Below are positions 50,971 through 62,328 of a stretch of DNA of 64,000 bases, piece by piece; the first letter of the stretch is position 1, and each line of letters opens with the position of its first letter. The notes below the pieces were generated by a model. That model saw only the letters and a list, made by a program, of their open reading frames with translations. It was not told the origin of the DNA and searched no databases. The stretch spans positions 1 through 64,000 of the forward strand of contig MU859064.1 in NCBI GenBank assembly GCA_033297205.1, in the 5' to 3' direction. The DNA comes from Pseudoneurospora amorphoporcata. Its lineage: Eukaryota > Ascomycota > Sordariomycetes > Sordariales > Sordariaceae. The position numbers and the translations under genes are program-made.

Positions 50971-51827
50971 ATTGGCTGATGTTAATGGATGAAAGATGTA
51001 ATCACTAACAGATATTTGTTGGTGTTAATGTTGTTGATAAAAACAAGCAAGCAAGCAACCGAGATAGATAGGGCATATAAGACACCCAAATATCAATATC
51101 AGATGCCAAGAGAACCTTCAACACCACGTAAACCGTTTCATTCGATCAGTTCCTTTGGCGAGTCCGAACTAGTGGCATAGGGTCGGGGCGGGTGTTTGAG
51201 AAGGGATCTCTATCCTCGCCCCGTCCGGACTCGATGGGCGTCAACTCGGCAGTGTCACTTGTCAGCTGAAGCTTCAGTACTCCTTCAGGGTAGCTTCAGT
51301 TGCGGTTCAGTTGCCGCTGGTACCTGCCTCCACAGTGTACGGTTTACCTCGGCTAAGACCCACCTTCTCCAGACTGGCCGAGCCTTGCGGTCCCCCACAC
51401 CCCTCAGCACTGTCTGTTTAGTAAGCACACTATGGTCACTCAGCAAAGTTCGGATGGTCTGCCGCTAGCGGCTCGCATGTTGCCCCACTATAACATTCCA
51501 TCTGCATCAACGCCTTCTTTTTTTGTCCAGCCTTGTCTTCTTTGATTCACGATATCTTCAACCTAACAGCCGCATTTCCGTCGCCACATCAACAATTGTA
51601 CGGACCTGCACGTCCGAATTTTCGACGCGACTATAAACAAACCTTGAAATCAATCAACGATCGATCTTTCACTTCTCCCTCGACAACAATCCATCACCAC
51701 CCTGTTGGTCAACCCACTTTCTCGTTTTCTCGGCGCATCCGAACCGCATCTCCACAGGTTTGCGATTCATCACTGCGCACCTCACTCTTTTATTACTTCT
51801 CACATACCACATCACCATTTGCCCACC
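50971..51827. other. Divergent promoter region (sps19 / rad60-like)
   Basis: 857 bases with no gene. Near 51265-51325 TTCAG is repeated several times. The rad60-like leader is rich in CA and CT and leads to CCCACCATGG. Confidence 0.5.
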
Positions 51828-53495
51828 ATGGACACGGCAACTGACGTACCAAAGAAAAGGAGAGCGCTGCCCTTCAAGCGCACCTTTGCCCGCGCACCAG
51901 TCAACGAGCCACCCCCAAGCCATGCGCCAGAAAACAATTCGGACGATGATGACCCTCTTGCCTTCTTTCGGCGATCAAAGGACGTCTTCCCAATGGCCCT
52001 GGAGGACTTGAAGCGAGCATCATCGGAAGAAAAGGTGACGCCTTCCGAGTCGCCAAAGTCAGAACATGTCAACAAGAAAAGGAGGGTGTCCTCCAACACC
52101 CAAGTTGACGGTGAAATACCTATTGAAGCCTCTTCTTCTAGCATATCAGTCCCGAGCAAGATATCTGCATCGCGCGTTGTTTCGGACGACGACGACGACT
52201 TGATCATGGACGTCAAGGGCAAGGGAAAAGAGATCGTACGACCCGACAAAGCCCGGGTACCGACTCCTCGAAAGCCTCTTTCAACCACACCACGCAAGTT
52301 GGGAACTCTCTCCAAGAAACGCTTCGCCTTTAGTGACGACGAAGACGACCACGGGAAGGATGATCTTTACTCCCCGCACCCGAAGCGTCGCAACCCCGAT
52401 CGCTTCTCTCCAGAACCCACCACGCTCGGCCGCAGCACCCGGGCCACTAACCGCGGCAGCTCGCCGTCAGAAGGGTTCGAAACCTCCTTCAACCTGCACG
52501 GCGCCTCTTCCACCTCCAAGAGGAAACCCTTCCGATCCGCCGCCCTCGACTCCGACTCGGACAAAGACTCGGACCTCGAAGTATCCGAAGTCCGCCCCAA
52601 GAAGCGCTCCTCTTCCGTCCTCTCCTCATCTCCACCACCGCCCGCCGCAGACGAAGACACCACCACCATCGCCGATAAGATCGACGACGACGACGATTTC
52701 GCCAAATGGGTCACCAAAGCCGCCTCGCTAGAAGCCAACCAGCCCGACTGGACAATCGACGTTCTGGTCACCTCCCGCATGCCGCACACCAAGCCGCTCG
52801 GCGTGCGACGACGGATGAAGCAAAGCCTGAAGCTGGTTCTGGACACGTGGATCTTGCATCAGAAGAACAACGACCTGGAGATTCCGGACCACATCCAGGA
52901 CAAGCTGTTCCTGACGTTTAAAGGGAACCGAATTTACAGCAACAGCACGATTGCCTCGCTGGGCGTCAAAGTGGATGCCAACGGCGTTTTGCAACTGCCG
53001 CCTGGTGCGATGACAAGTAGAGAGGCTATGGATGGATATACCATCCAGGGGAGGAATCCTGGGCTGGTGCTGGAGGTTTGGCACGAGGAGTTTTACGAGG
53101 ATGAGCTTGCAAAGGAGAAGAAGAGGAGGGAGAGGGAGTTGGGGCTCATTGACGATGATGATGACGATGCGGAAGATCAGCAAAGTGGAACTGGTGGTGC
53201 GTCTTGTACCAATGGGTTGTCGCGAGGTGGCAGTGAGGCTGCTGCTGCCGAGGTCAAGAAGACGAAGATTAGGGTGGTGCTCAAAGCCAAGGACCTCCAA
53301 CCGCTCAAGATTGCGGTGTACGAGGATACGCCCGTGGCTGCCATTGTTCAGGCCTTCAGGAAGCAGAGAGATATTGGGCCTGAGAAGGCCGTTGTGATCC
53401 AGTTCGATGGAGAGGGACTGAGGGAAGACATGTTGGTCGGAGGGATGGACATCGAGAGGGATGAGACCAATCAGTTTGAGGTCTATATCAAATAG
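51828..53495 (+). CDS. rad60: Rad60/Esc2/NIP45-family protein with SUMO-like domains
   Basis: Genome-stability factor that mimics SUMO and works with the Smc5/6 and SUMO pathways in recombination repair (family knowledge). A single exon of 555 codons. The ATG at 51828 lies in CCCACCATGG; the frame stays open upstream to 51705 but without a better ATG. The first 300 residues are disordered and charged with basic patches (PKKRRALPFKR) and the SIM-like DDDDDLIMDVKG near residue 120. A first SUMO-like domain covers about 307-390 (WTIDVLVTSRMPHTKPLG). A basic/acidic helix follows. The C-terminal SUMO-like domain spans 479-555, from TKIRVVLKAKDLQPLKIAVY to QFEVYIK, without the diglycine used for conjugation, as in Rad60. 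Gene symbol is by family. Confidence 0.88.
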   Translation: MDTATDVPKKRRALPFKRTFARAPVNEPPPSHAPENNSDDDDPLAFFRRSKDVFPMALEDLKRASSEEKVTPSESPKSEHVNKKRRVSSNTQVDGEIPIEASSSSISVPSKISASRVVSDDDDDLIMDVKGKGKEIVRPDKARVPTPRKPLSTTPRKLGTLSKKRFAFSDDEDDHGKDDLYSPHPKRRNPDRFSPEPTTLGRSTRATNRGSSPSEGFETSFNLHGASSTSKRKPFRSAALDSDSDKDSDLEVSEVRPKKRSSSVLSSSPPPPAADEDTTTIADKIDDDDDFAKWVTKAASLEANQPDWTIDVLVTSRMPHTKPLGVRRRMKQSLKLVLDTWILHQKNNDLEIPDHIQDKLFLTFKGNRIYSNSTIASLGVKVDANGVLQLPPGAMTSREAMDGYTIQGRNPGLVLEVWHEEFYEDELAKEKKRRERELGLIDDDDDDAEDQQSGTGGASCTNGLSRGGSEAAAAEVKKTKIRVVLKAKDLQPLKIAVYEDTPVAAIVQAFRKQRDIGPEKAVVIQFDGEGLREDMLVGGMDIERDETNQFEVYIK

Positions 53496-54704
53496 TGTAT
53501 GGCCTGGAGGATTAACTGGGAGACTAGGTTTCGGGGGGAATATTTTTGCATTTTGCATCTTTTGCTATCTTGGAGTTGATAACAGGAGTTTACTTTGGCT
53601 CGTTGCTTAGTGCTTTGGCACATCACAGTCGGGATAACTACGGGGTTTGGGGTTTTCAGATTTCTGCCAGGAAATGGTTTCAGGTGCCTACGGAGACGCT
53701 ATTCTAGCTCTTCAACAGATACCCATATACTACGCATTTCACTTTTTTGCTACATCTTGCTTCCCATTTTCTCTTTAACAAGCTCCGTGACTATATATCA
53801 ACGGGGGAGTTTCCAAGGACTTCTGACGGTTCGGGGTTGATTCACAGGAGGAAGAGAGATGTGGCCTGAGGGCGCCAAGGTACTACTAGGTAGCTATTCA
53901 TAGTGATACCCATATCCATGTCGCTTGTTACTAACTACACTTCCTCTTCGCTATCTCATGAACTACCATCGTGACTTTTATAAACACAAGGCTTAGTTTA
54001 GCCGCACGGAAGACGTCTTTTCCTCCTTTGCCTTGTGCCAGGTGTGATATTAATCGCAACAGATCCCCGGGGTTTGGTGGTCTACTGTGTAGCGTTTGTC
54101 GGGTAATCATGTAATACCCCCAAGTTAGTTCACTTCATCAAATACCAACTCTTGGCTATCGCCTCTGAACCACCGTGGCCATGAGCAGAGTTTCTCTCCC
54201 TTGGCTTATGGAACGCGCTTCTTTCTCACCATCAATTCAGTTTCTACCGGCATATATCGTGACTGTTGCTTCACTCGCAAATCAACCTGCTCTTTTTGTT
54301 GTAAATGCCTCTTGATTTTCTTCTCACTTCGTGTCCCCCGGGTATAGATCATAACCACACATTGAAAAGATTCGCAAGGCGGCAGCTCCCCAATATCCCG
54401 TCTCCTTCTCCCTCGTTTTCCACACACCTTCCTAGATATCTCAGCATGATGACGATGATTGGATCGTCCATTTCAAATCCTCCAGACTTCAAAAGCAAAA
54501 AGCATAATAATGGACTCCTGAAACGCCAGAACCCTTTTTACGTGTAGCTTCCCGAAATGCCACCTCCGTTCCCTTATGTGATATAAAAACGGTCGATTTT
54601 TGTTGACTGAACCGTTACACCCCCTTGTGCGTGAACCATTCATTAGGTATATAAGCGACACCACATGACATGATGTCGTCCTTTCGTCATGAAAGAAGAG
54701 CTGC
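53496..54704. other. Convergent 3' region (rad60-like / pno1)
   Basis: 1.2 kb between two stop codons. No gene family seen; short frames on both strands look random. Confidence 0.6.
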
Positions 54705-55613
54705 TTAGAATCTCTCCTTTTGCCTCGAGGCAATGATCCTGAGATTGTTGTAGACCTTGCCGGGCTGGTGTCCGAGAATGAGGGAGACGACGGACTCGCG
54801 GGCCATGCCGATGTTTTCGAAGGCGCCGAGGATGTGGACGCGGGAGCCGGCGAGGACAATTCTGGTTTTTGTGGCTGTTTTCAAATTTTGTCAGCATTTC
54901 TGCGTGTTTCCTCGATTCTCTTAAAGTGATGAACATACCGTTCTCAATCGCAAACTTGGTCTTTCCGTCCTTGCCTGCAATACGACCAATCGCACGTCCC
55001 AAAGCATCGGGACCGAGAGTCTGACGGACATCCTTGACGTCGAAGGACTGGATATAGAGCGAATCGAGACGGAGCAGGGCAATGGCGTCGTCAATGTCGA
55101 AGCCCATGGCAAAGGCGGAGACGAAATCGGCGCCCATCTGAAGGGACTCGGGGGTGGTGGTGTGTCTGCTGGAACGGAGCTCGACGCGCTTCTCCTTGAT
55201 GTTCATGCGGACCTGGAGCTTGCAGTGCTCTACGAGTGGGGGGTAGCTGATTGAGTCGAAAGCAGTCAGTCTCCTTGCCCATACCAAGCATTCACATGTT
55301 CCCATGGTTTCCCTCACATCTTGGTCCAGTTGGCCTTGAGAGCCGACATGCGGTTTGGCGGGATACCAATCTTCCTGGTCTCGGCACGGCGAATGATCTG
55401 GACGTCCTGGCCGGGGGCGAAACGGGGGCGACCCTCCTCGTCGACAGCCATCTGCACATCTTGGTCGGCGGAAGGGGGAGCGGCGGCACTGGGATCGGTG
55501 AGGTTGGCGGCCTCGTTGACGTCGAGAATGAGCTCGTCCTCTTGCTCGATCTGGATGGGGATCTGGGCGGTGGGAGCCTCAACGGGCTGACGAAGTGCTG
55601 TTGGCGCAGGCAT
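54705..55613 (-). CDS. pno1: Pre-rRNA processing protein PNO1/DIM2
   Basis: KH-type RNA-binding factor required for small-subunit (18S) rRNA maturation; works with the NOB1 nuclease and DIM1 methylase in pre-40S particles (family knowledge). Three exons (55613-55318, 55246-54939, 54874-54705) give 257 residues. The N-terminal 75 residues are acidic and low complexity. The conserved part starts RKIGIPPNRMSALKANWTK|IYPPLVEHCKLQVRMNIKEK, then ALLRLDSLYIQSFDVKDVR, ALGRAIGRIAGKDGKTKFAIEN|ATKTRIVLAGSRVHILG, and ends VYNNLRIIASRQKERF, the near-invariant family C terminus. Introns break at phase 2 and phase 1. The ATG at 55613 is the first in frame. Confidence 0.97.
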
Positions 55614-56308
55614 ATTGGGCAACAAGATGCGTTTATCGGACGGTAATCGTCAAGGCGTCGACGGGAGTTGTTTGTTTGGAGCAGTCGGCGATGGTATTCT
55701 CGAGAGTCGGCGGAGTGAGATTGATGGGGAATATATCGAAGAATTGGCGAAAGGAAGACTGGTGGCGGACGACGGGAAAGTGGTGTCGGGGATGCTGGGG
55801 CTGCTGCAGTTCGTGAATTACGGAGATCTGGGAGTCGAGGTCTGCTGCCTTTTGCGCCGTCGGTCTCTAGAATTTTGATAGTGTTTATCGGTTTTGATAG
55901 AGCGGAGGGGAAATTCTTGACAAAAAGTAGTGGACCCACAAAAGAGCACCAAAAGGAAGCTTATCGATTGGCTGGAGGCGCTAGGACCCTTGCCAATCGC
56001 TCTGCCCATGCACCAACATTCACTGAGGAATCCCTGTAATCGCAAGCTTAGCGTCATTGACGCACTTTTGAACCTGGACACCTAGGCTTCGAGCCGGCAG
56101 CCTTTTTCCAAACTCCAGGTTCTTGGTCAGAGCAGCCAGCACAAGCATATCATTCTAGACTCGGCCACCACCACCACCAAACAACAACATACTCCTCACC
56201 CTCGAGAACCGACCATGGATACGACACCTAGCTGTCGTCACCACCATCGTCGCTGAAGAACAAAAAGAAAACAGGTCCCTTCCTCCGTCGACAGTATGAA
56301 TTTCAACA
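55614..56308. other. Divergent promoter region (pno1 / mdm31) with mdm31 leader uORFs
   Basis: Holds both promoters. Two short upstream ORFs lie before mdm31, at 56215-56256 (13 codons) and 56296-56319 (7 codons, overlapping the mdm31 start). No other gene seen. Confidence 0.55.
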
Positions 56309-56319
56309 ATGTCTACTAG
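56215..56319 (+). promoter_or_regulatory. Two upstream ORFs in the mdm31 leader
   Basis: The first starts in strong context (GACCATGG, ATG at 56215) and stops at 56254-56256. The second starts at 56296 and stops at 56317-56319, past the main ATG at 56309, in another frame. If both are in the mRNA they should lower translation of mdm31. Transcript start is unknown. Confidence 0.45.
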
Positions 56320-58738
56320 CGCTCCGACGACCCAGCTGGGCCGCCAGTTATGGTCTTCCATCCGAGATCCTCACGTCACCTCAACTCTCTTCACTGCCGC
56401 GATACTGCTTCCGACATGTCAGCCGTTCCTTAGCCGGCACCGCGTTGGCCTCGGCCACTCAACTTTGCTTGGGATACATCAGCAATACGGACAGCAACAG
56501 AGCACGCGACAATTTACCTCCTCCGCGAGACGCCTCTTCTCTCCAACAACAAAGTCGCAAAGACTACACAACCACCAGTCACAACCATCCCATAATATCC
56601 TACGAAGCTGTGCCTCTGGAGGTTTACTCCTCCTTGGGCTCACCACCAACCCTTCTTCAAAGAGTGCGGTAGAGACATCCGCACTATCCGGCAATGCCGC
56701 ACAAAAGGCAAAAATGAGCAACCTGGCTCGGCAGGCTCTGCTTTTGCGAAGGGTACGAAGCACCGCGACCACAACAATATGTATAACAGGAAAGCGATAT
56801 CAGAGTTCTGGGAAAGAAACCAAGGGCGATCATGACGAGACCAAGGCCGAAGAAAAGACTTCTACGACCTCTCAGCAAAAGCCCGAGCAACCACAGCAAC
56901 CTCCACAGACTGAGACGACTCCCAGTCCTGGTCCCCAACCGATTCCCGAGCATCATTCAATAGCAGACTCCATGTCCAAGTACCTTCACCTTCCTCACCT
57001 TCCCCATCTCCCTCATCGGCCAACAAAGGAGGAGCTTCTGGCGGCAGCGAGTGGGTTCTGGTCGCGGCTTAAGGTCCGATTCAAGTGGTTCTCCATCAGG
57101 AGTATGCGCCCGTGGAACGCCGACGAATGGGGAGCGTTTGTGTCATTCTTCTTGTTCGGTCACCTGGTCTGGATTCTTGTGGGAACGACTACCTTCTTTT
57201 CCCTCATTATCCTCTTCATCAACACGGTGTTTGCCCAGGAAACACTGGCCAAGTGGATCGGAGACTACCTGACCCAATCGGCCGGTCTTACTGTTGTCTT
57301 CGAGTCTGCTATTGTGCCCAAGTGGGGAGACGGTGTCATTACTTTCCGCAACGTCTTCGTTTCTCGAAGACCCGGTCAGCTCAAGTCTTCCGTCAAGAAG
57401 GGTTCTTCTGGTGCCGCGGCTGAAGCAGCAGCTGCTAAACTAGCCGCCGAGCAAGAAGGCACTGCTATGGAAGAGGACGATGGCAACTACACCCAGTTCG
57501 ACGTCACCATTGACACCGTGAACGTGGCTCTGTCGTTTCTTAAGTGGTGGAACGGTAAGGGTCTCCTCAAGGATGTCGAAATCAAGGGTGTCCGAGGCGT
57601 TGTTGACAGGACTTCGGTCGTCTGGGACAACGAGGACCTTAACCCCCTTGACTTCAGACATGAGCATAACCCTGGCGACTTCGAACTGGATTACTTCAAG
57701 ATGGAAGATTTGCTGGTAACCGTCCACCAACCGGGCGGGTTCCGTCCCTTCTCCGTTTCCATCTTCTCCTGCGAGCTTCCTCAGCTACGAAAACAGTGGC
57801 TGTTCTACGACTTCCTCTCAGCATCTCACATGTCGGGCTCCTTCGATGGATCACTTTTTACCATTCATCCCAGGCAGATCCACGGCGTGTCCTCAGCAGA
57901 TAATGGCCGCCATCAACAAGAGGAATTCGGTGCTCCCTCAGCCTGGAAGAAGTTCTCCCGATTACGGATTGATGGAATGAAGATCGATCATCTGAACCGC
58001 GGCGTCGAAGGTCCATTCGGTTGGATTTACGAAGGCAACGTCGACATCGTCGCCGACGTCATGTTCCCCTCCGACCCCGAAGAGGGTCTGGGCAAGGTCG
58101 TCGCCGAATTCTACGACAAGATGGAAGAAGCCGTGACCAGCAACCGCTACCTCAAGATCCTAGACGGCAACATCTCTCCCAACAGCCGCATCACCACCGA
58201 AAACACCAACACTTGCAGCCCTACCCTCGAAAGCGGGCCAATCCCCAACGCTACATCCATCACCAACCTCGCCGACCACCACGACGAGCTCCCCACCTCC
58301 GACCAGCACTTCCACCGATTCATCCCGCCTGCAACTCCCAAGGAGCCGGCGCCCATCGAGGAAACCCCCTCCTACCTCGTCATGGACCTTCGCATCCACC
58401 TCAACGACGTCCGCGCCGCCGTTCCTCTGTTCAATAACCAACACATGAGCTACGTCAACCAAGCCCTGGTGCGGCCCATTGTTGCCTACATCAACGCCAA
58501 GCGGACTTATATCCCCATCAGCTGCCGGATCGTCAAACGCCTGACAGACTTTGACGGCTCCTGGACCATCTGGGATTGCGGCCTGATGGACGATACGGGT
58601 GCTGAAGTCTACTCAGCCTTTGCCAGGAACGTAGAGGACCAGCAGAGTCGCGTGAGGAGATTCAAGCGCGTTGGACTATGGACTGTTTCTCTTGTCGTAC
58701 ACGCGTTGCTGGCAGGTGTGGCGGGAGATTTGATGTGA
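56309..58738 (+). CDS. mdm31: MDM31/MDM32-family mitochondrial inner membrane protein
   Basis: Inner mitochondrial membrane protein needed for normal mitochondrial shape, distribution and lipid balance in yeast (family knowledge). One uninterrupted frame of 809 residues. The N terminus is basic and serine/threonine-rich, fitting a long mitochondrial presequence; M1 is the first in-frame ATG. A Q/P/T-rich linker (about 175-215) precedes KWFSIRSMRPWNADEWGAF, then two hydrophobic stretches (about 273-305: SFFLFGHLVWILVG and FSLIILFINTVFA). The family core follows: GLTVVFESAIVPKWGDGVIT, VEIKGVRGVVDRTSV, and FELDYFKMEDLLVTVHQPGG. A final membrane helix lies at about 787-805 (LWTVSLVVHALLAGVAGDL). 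Fungi outside the yeasts usually have one copy. Confidence 0.93.
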   Translation: MSTSAPTTQLGRQLWSSIRDPHVTSTLFTAAILLPTCQPFLSRHRVGLGHSTLLGIHQQYGQQQSTRQFTSSARRLFSPTTKSQRLHNHQSQPSHNILRSCASGGLLLLGLTTNPSSKSAVETSALSGNAAQKAKMSNLARQALLLRRVRSTATTTICITGKRYQSSGKETKGDHDETKAEEKTSTTSQQKPEQPQQPPQTETTPSPGPQPIPEHHSIADSMSKYLHLPHLPHLPHRPTKEELLAAASGFWSRLKVRFKWFSIRSMRPWNADEWGAFVSFFLFGHLVWILVGTTTFFSLIILFINTVFAQETLAKWIGDYLTQSAGLTVVFESAIVPKWGDGVITFRNVFVSRRPGQLKSSVKKGSSGAAAEAAAAKLAAEQEGTAMEEDDGNYTQFDVTIDTVNVALSFLKWWNGKGLLKDVEIKGVRGVVDRTSVVWDNEDLNPLDFRHEHNPGDFELDYFKMEDLLVTVHQPGGFRPFSVSIFSCELPQLRKQWLFYDFLSASHMSGSFDGSLFTIHPRQIHGVSSADNGRHQQEEFGAPSAWKKFSRLRIDGMKIDHLNRGVEGPFGWIYEGNVDIVADVMFPSDPEEGLGKVVAEFYDKMEEAVTSNRYLKILDGNISPNSRITTENTNTCSPTLESGPIPNATSITNLADHHDELPTSDQHFHRFIPPATPKEPAPIEETPSYLVMDLRIHLNDVRAAVPLFNNQHMSYVNQALVRPIVAYINAKRTYIPISCRIVKRLTDFDGSWTIWDCGLMDDTGAEVYSAFARNVEDQQSRVRRFKRVGLWTVSLVVHALLAGVAGDLM

Positions 58739-59666
58739 GCAGTCATTGAACATGACACTCCCGATTATAGACTTTTTGCCCGTGTTCTACATTAGGCGGA
58801 TAGAGAAGAAGTCCTGTTTGTGACGATACGTATGGAGTTGTACAATTTTCTCTCTTCTCTATCACATTACTGTTGGGGGTTATCAAACCTTTCCAAGCGG
58901 TACTTTATTGTACTATACATACATGGCTATGAAAAAACAGGCGGACGAAGAAACAGGCAGGCGGGCAGGCAGGCAGGTTATGGATATGGATAGGAGGGAA
59001 GAGGAGAACTGTTTACGCTCTTAATGACCCGGACGGAAAGATCACTGGCTGGATTTATAGAAAGGCGGGTGGCGTGCTTTTGAGTGTACGGGTTTTATTG
59101 TTATCACGACTGGAGTTTTAGTGTTCTTGGTTAGGGTATAACAAAAAGTTACTGGTAAAGTTTACATGGTGTTCAGTTTTACTTGCGTATGCTCTGAAAA
59201 GGGTGCAATCTACATTTTCATAACGTAACGCTCGCCTTCATTATCGAATGCTCTCTATATCTTCCTCATGCTATATGGTATCTCGCCTCTTTTCCCGTCC
59301 CCCAGTCGCGACTCGATCACTGCCCGAAAACAGGCGTCCACCTTTTTGCCCGGCCTCACCCAGTCAATGATAACCGCTATTCTCCCAACCTATCCATCCA
59401 AGACATCATGCCACTGAACCATGCGTCCGGACGCCGGACGCCGGACGCGCCGTGACCGTTGCGCGGGTGCCGTGGTAGTCTACGCTTTTCCTTTCGCCAA
59501 ACACACGCAACCGCTACTTTCTGCTTCGCTGAACGCTCCTAGGTAGGGATAAGGTATCCTACCCGGTAAGAAAGTATGGTTTAAACATCCTATGAGGGGA
59601 AGAGGGGACTCTGAGCCTCTCCTTCCATACGAAGCGGACGATGGTGATTTTTTCGTCAGAAGCCTT
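58739..59666. other. Convergent 3' region (mdm31 / hcr1)
   Basis: 928 bases. A GGCA/CAGG microsatellite lies at about 58954-58977. No gene recognised. Confidence 0.6.
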
Positions 59667-60869
59667 TCACATGAAGTCGTCACTAGAACAAAAACATTAG
59701 CAATCATTTCCAAATGTCAACTCCCCAGCTTGAAGGCAACTTACTCTCCAAAAGCATCATCCTCGTAGGTATCGTGAGCCTCAGCCATGGCACCACCACG
59801 GCCAACACCAGCGAGCGATGTCTTGGTCTTGGCAGCCTTGCTCTTCTTGCCGCCCTTCTCGGCAGCCTTCTCCTCCTTCAGCTTCTCGTTGCTGAGGGCA
59901 GTCAGGGTGCTGGCAATCTTCTTAATTTCATCGCTCTTGAGGTCCTTGGCGAGTCCCTTGGCAAACTCCTGGAGGAAGAGGACGTATTGCGGCTTGGGCG
60001 AGAGCTTCTCGATCATGGGGCCGAGGGTGGTGCGGAGGGTCTCGAACTGGGCCTTGGTGGTGGGGTTGAACAGGGCCAGGGTCGAGATGTCGACGGTGTT
60101 GTTGGGATCCTTGGGGTCGATCTGCACAATGGTGCCCTTGCTGACGACCTTGCGATCGTTGCTGATGCCGATGCCGGCGAACAGGTCCTCGGCGTGCTTA
60201 AGGTCCGACTCCTTCTGCTCGCGGCGGAGACGCTCGCGGCGCTCGGCCTCGGTCTCCTCCTCCGCGTCCGAATCCTCGGCCAGCTGGCGGGCGCGCTCGG
60301 CCTGGCGCTCGGCGATGCGCTGCGCCTTGGACTTCTTGTTGGCGGCCGCTTCCGCGTCGGCCTTGGCCTTGGCCTCGGCTGCCTTCTTCGCCTTCTCGCG
60401 CTCTACCTCGGAGTCCTCGGCGGCGTCCCACGAGTCGAGAACGTCACTTTCGTTACCCTCCTCATCGTCGAAACGGCGGCGGCCGGGGGCGAGAACGGGG
60501 GAGTTGGGGGCGGAAGACTCCGACTCTTCCTCGTCTGTGGCAATGAGGGGTTATGTGTTAGTCTGGGTTTCGAACAAGGTGGTGGTGGGTGGCGCAACAG
60601 GCAAGTCGACGCGCAAGACCAGTTTATTTCGTTGATCTGTGTATAGGCTGCCGAGGCTGGAGTCCAAATTGCCTCAGAATATCTAAGCCTTAGAGGAATA
60701 TGGCGATGTTGACAGCGACTACCGCAAGCAGGACGAGCTGGCATCAGGCAGCCTTGTCACAACCATCGTGGCCACACACGATCGACGGCGACTCTGCCCG
60801 CGGGGTTCTGGCGCAAAGAGGGAATAACAAGGAGGTTGAGGATAACTTACCCCACTTCTTTCCAGGCAT
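59667..60869 (-). CDS. hcr1: Translation initiation factor eIF3 subunit J
   Basis: Loosely bound eIF3 subunit that sits near the mRNA entry channel and decoding site of the 40S subunit and also aids ribosome recycling (family knowledge). Three exons (60869-60851, 60534-59745, 59682-59667) give 274 residues. Exon 1 codes only MPGKKW plus a base; exon 3 only five codons. The N-terminal part is acidic (DEEESESS, GNESDVLDSWDAAEDSEVE), the middle is a long charged helix (KAQRIAERQAERARQLAED), and the C-terminal domain contains LKHAEDLFAGIGIS and FLQEFAKGLAKDL. The last splice, GGAGA|GTAAGT to TTCTAG|TGACG, is needed to give the conserved FGDDDFM ending; read-through would stop at once. Divergent from aod-1. 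Confidence 0.95.
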
Positions 60870-62131
60870 GTTTGCGATTTGGGCAGTGGTGATTCTAGAA
60901 AAACCGAACGGGTCTTTGCGACAACGATGTCTGACGAGGACGACGGAGGAAAAGTTTGTGTGGTGGTGGTGTCCAACTGCAAAGGAGAAGCCGATCGATC
61001 GCTGTCTGAGTCGAAAAAGCGAGCAGGGGTCAGGCGGGTTATGATTCAAGCAGTGGGCAAAATAATTGTTAGCGGGGTCGGAGGACCTTGACAAGTTCAA
61101 GGTTCTTTCTAGTCTAAAACTTTAATACTTTGCCAAGACCTTCCGTCTCGACTCGAGATGCACCTTGAAGATATGCTCGATTGCTTTTTTTTTCCCGTTT
61201 CTTCGGACTTCTTATATATACACAAACTATGTAAGCTTCGGCCAAGTGGAAATCTGTTGGAGCCCTCTATCATGTATGCATCCTCCAAAGACGGCGGTTT
61301 TGTAGTCGTTTGTTTACAAATGTGAAGAGCAGAATTCCTAAACAAGTTAAGCAAATTACAGCTGTACAGAGTATCAAAGCTGTGAGCGACCTGAAAAGCT
61401 CTGCGCTGTCCATATTTTGTACAGCACATGTGTCCTGCTTCCGACCCGGATAATATTTAAGACTTGCAATTGTTCCTGTCGCTCCTCAATCCTAAACTCT
61501 ACCGACAACCATCACTGAGGTCACAACAAAGTTGAAAGTTCAACATGTAGCCATTCGCAGCTGACGGTCGAAGAAATTTTTCAATGATATGGAGGTTCCG
61601 ATGCCAATTCTTGAGCCAATTCTCGATCTTGTCGAGTGTCTTATGACATAAGTTGGACGGACGTTCCGTTTCCCTCCGTGCGCTATGACTGTCAGCAGAA
61701 ACCCCCAATACACATTTCAAGAAAGCGTCATTTTTACCAACCAACCAGCCATCACTGTCCCGAGTCCTGTATGGTTGTCTTTGTCCTGAGTCACAATCGC
61801 CCAGTTTCTGACTGCTCAGGGGCTTGCCATACTTGGTGCTCCCGAATATGTTGCGGAACCTCGCCCTGTCGCTTCTCACCCGGGAGGTCCCGACACCACA
61901 ATACGACGACATCCAGCTGACCATCACACTAGAAGCCCAGTTGCCATTTTGAGAACTGAGACTGACATCCCTATACTGGTTGATGATCTGGACCTCTCCG
62001 AGTTCCCTTCGCGAGCGGGCGCCTATTTGCTTGTTCCTGAGCAGGATGCGGTAATGCCAATCGTTTTTATGTTGTAAGAGATGGATCGCTTGGGCAGTGT
62101 CGGAAGCCTATTGCTCCTTTGACGCAACGGA

Positions 62132-62144
62132 CGGACGAACTCGG
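62132..62144 (+). promoter_or_regulatory. Alternative oxidase induction motif (CGG-N7-CGG)
   Basis: CGG at 62132-62134, seven bases (ACGAACT), CGG at 62142-62144; a further CGG is at 62128-62130. In N. crassa a repeated CGG pair with a 7-base spacer in the aod-1 promoter is bound by the zinc-cluster activators AOD2 and AOD5 when electron flow through the cytochrome chain is blocked (from memory). Here it lies about 180 bases before the start codon and about 80 before the TATA box. Confidence 0.75.
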
Positions 62145-62223
62145 TAATCTCAGTCAGCTCTCGTATTCCAAATTTTTAAGTTCTCCTCAGAACGAGTAGC
62201 AACTGGCGGTAAGAGAGGGACGA

Positions 62224-62229
62224 TATAAA
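62224..62229 (+). promoter_or_regulatory. TATA box of aod-1
   Basis: TATAAA lies about 95 bases upstream of the aod-1 ATG and downstream of the CGG-N7-CGG site, the expected order for an inducible promoter. Confidence 0.55.
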
Positions 62230-62259
62230 CGTCCTGTGTCTCCTTCTGTGGTCCCATAC

Positions 62260-62328
62260 ATGGACATATCAGTACAAAACCTCAAGCGAATTTACATCTC
62301 AACACCACTCTTCGTACTCTCTCGATGA
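62260..62328 (+). promoter_or_regulatory. 22-codon upstream ORF overlapping the aod-1 start
   Basis: An ATG at 62260 opens 22 codons and stops with TGA at 62326-62328, overlapping the aod-1 ATG (62325-62327) as ATGA. It starts about 31 bases after the TATA box, so it may be at or just upstream of the transcript start. If included in the mRNA it could affect initiation at aod-1. Confidence 0.4.

Larger units (their letters stand above)
60870..62324. other. Divergent region between hcr1 and aod-1
   Basis: 1.45 kb with both promoters. Near aod-1 it has a CGG-N7-CGG site (62132-62144), TATAAA (62224-62229) and an upstream ORF (62260-62328). Farther up, 61790-62074 is open on the plus strand without an ATG and may be a relic. 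Confidence 0.6.
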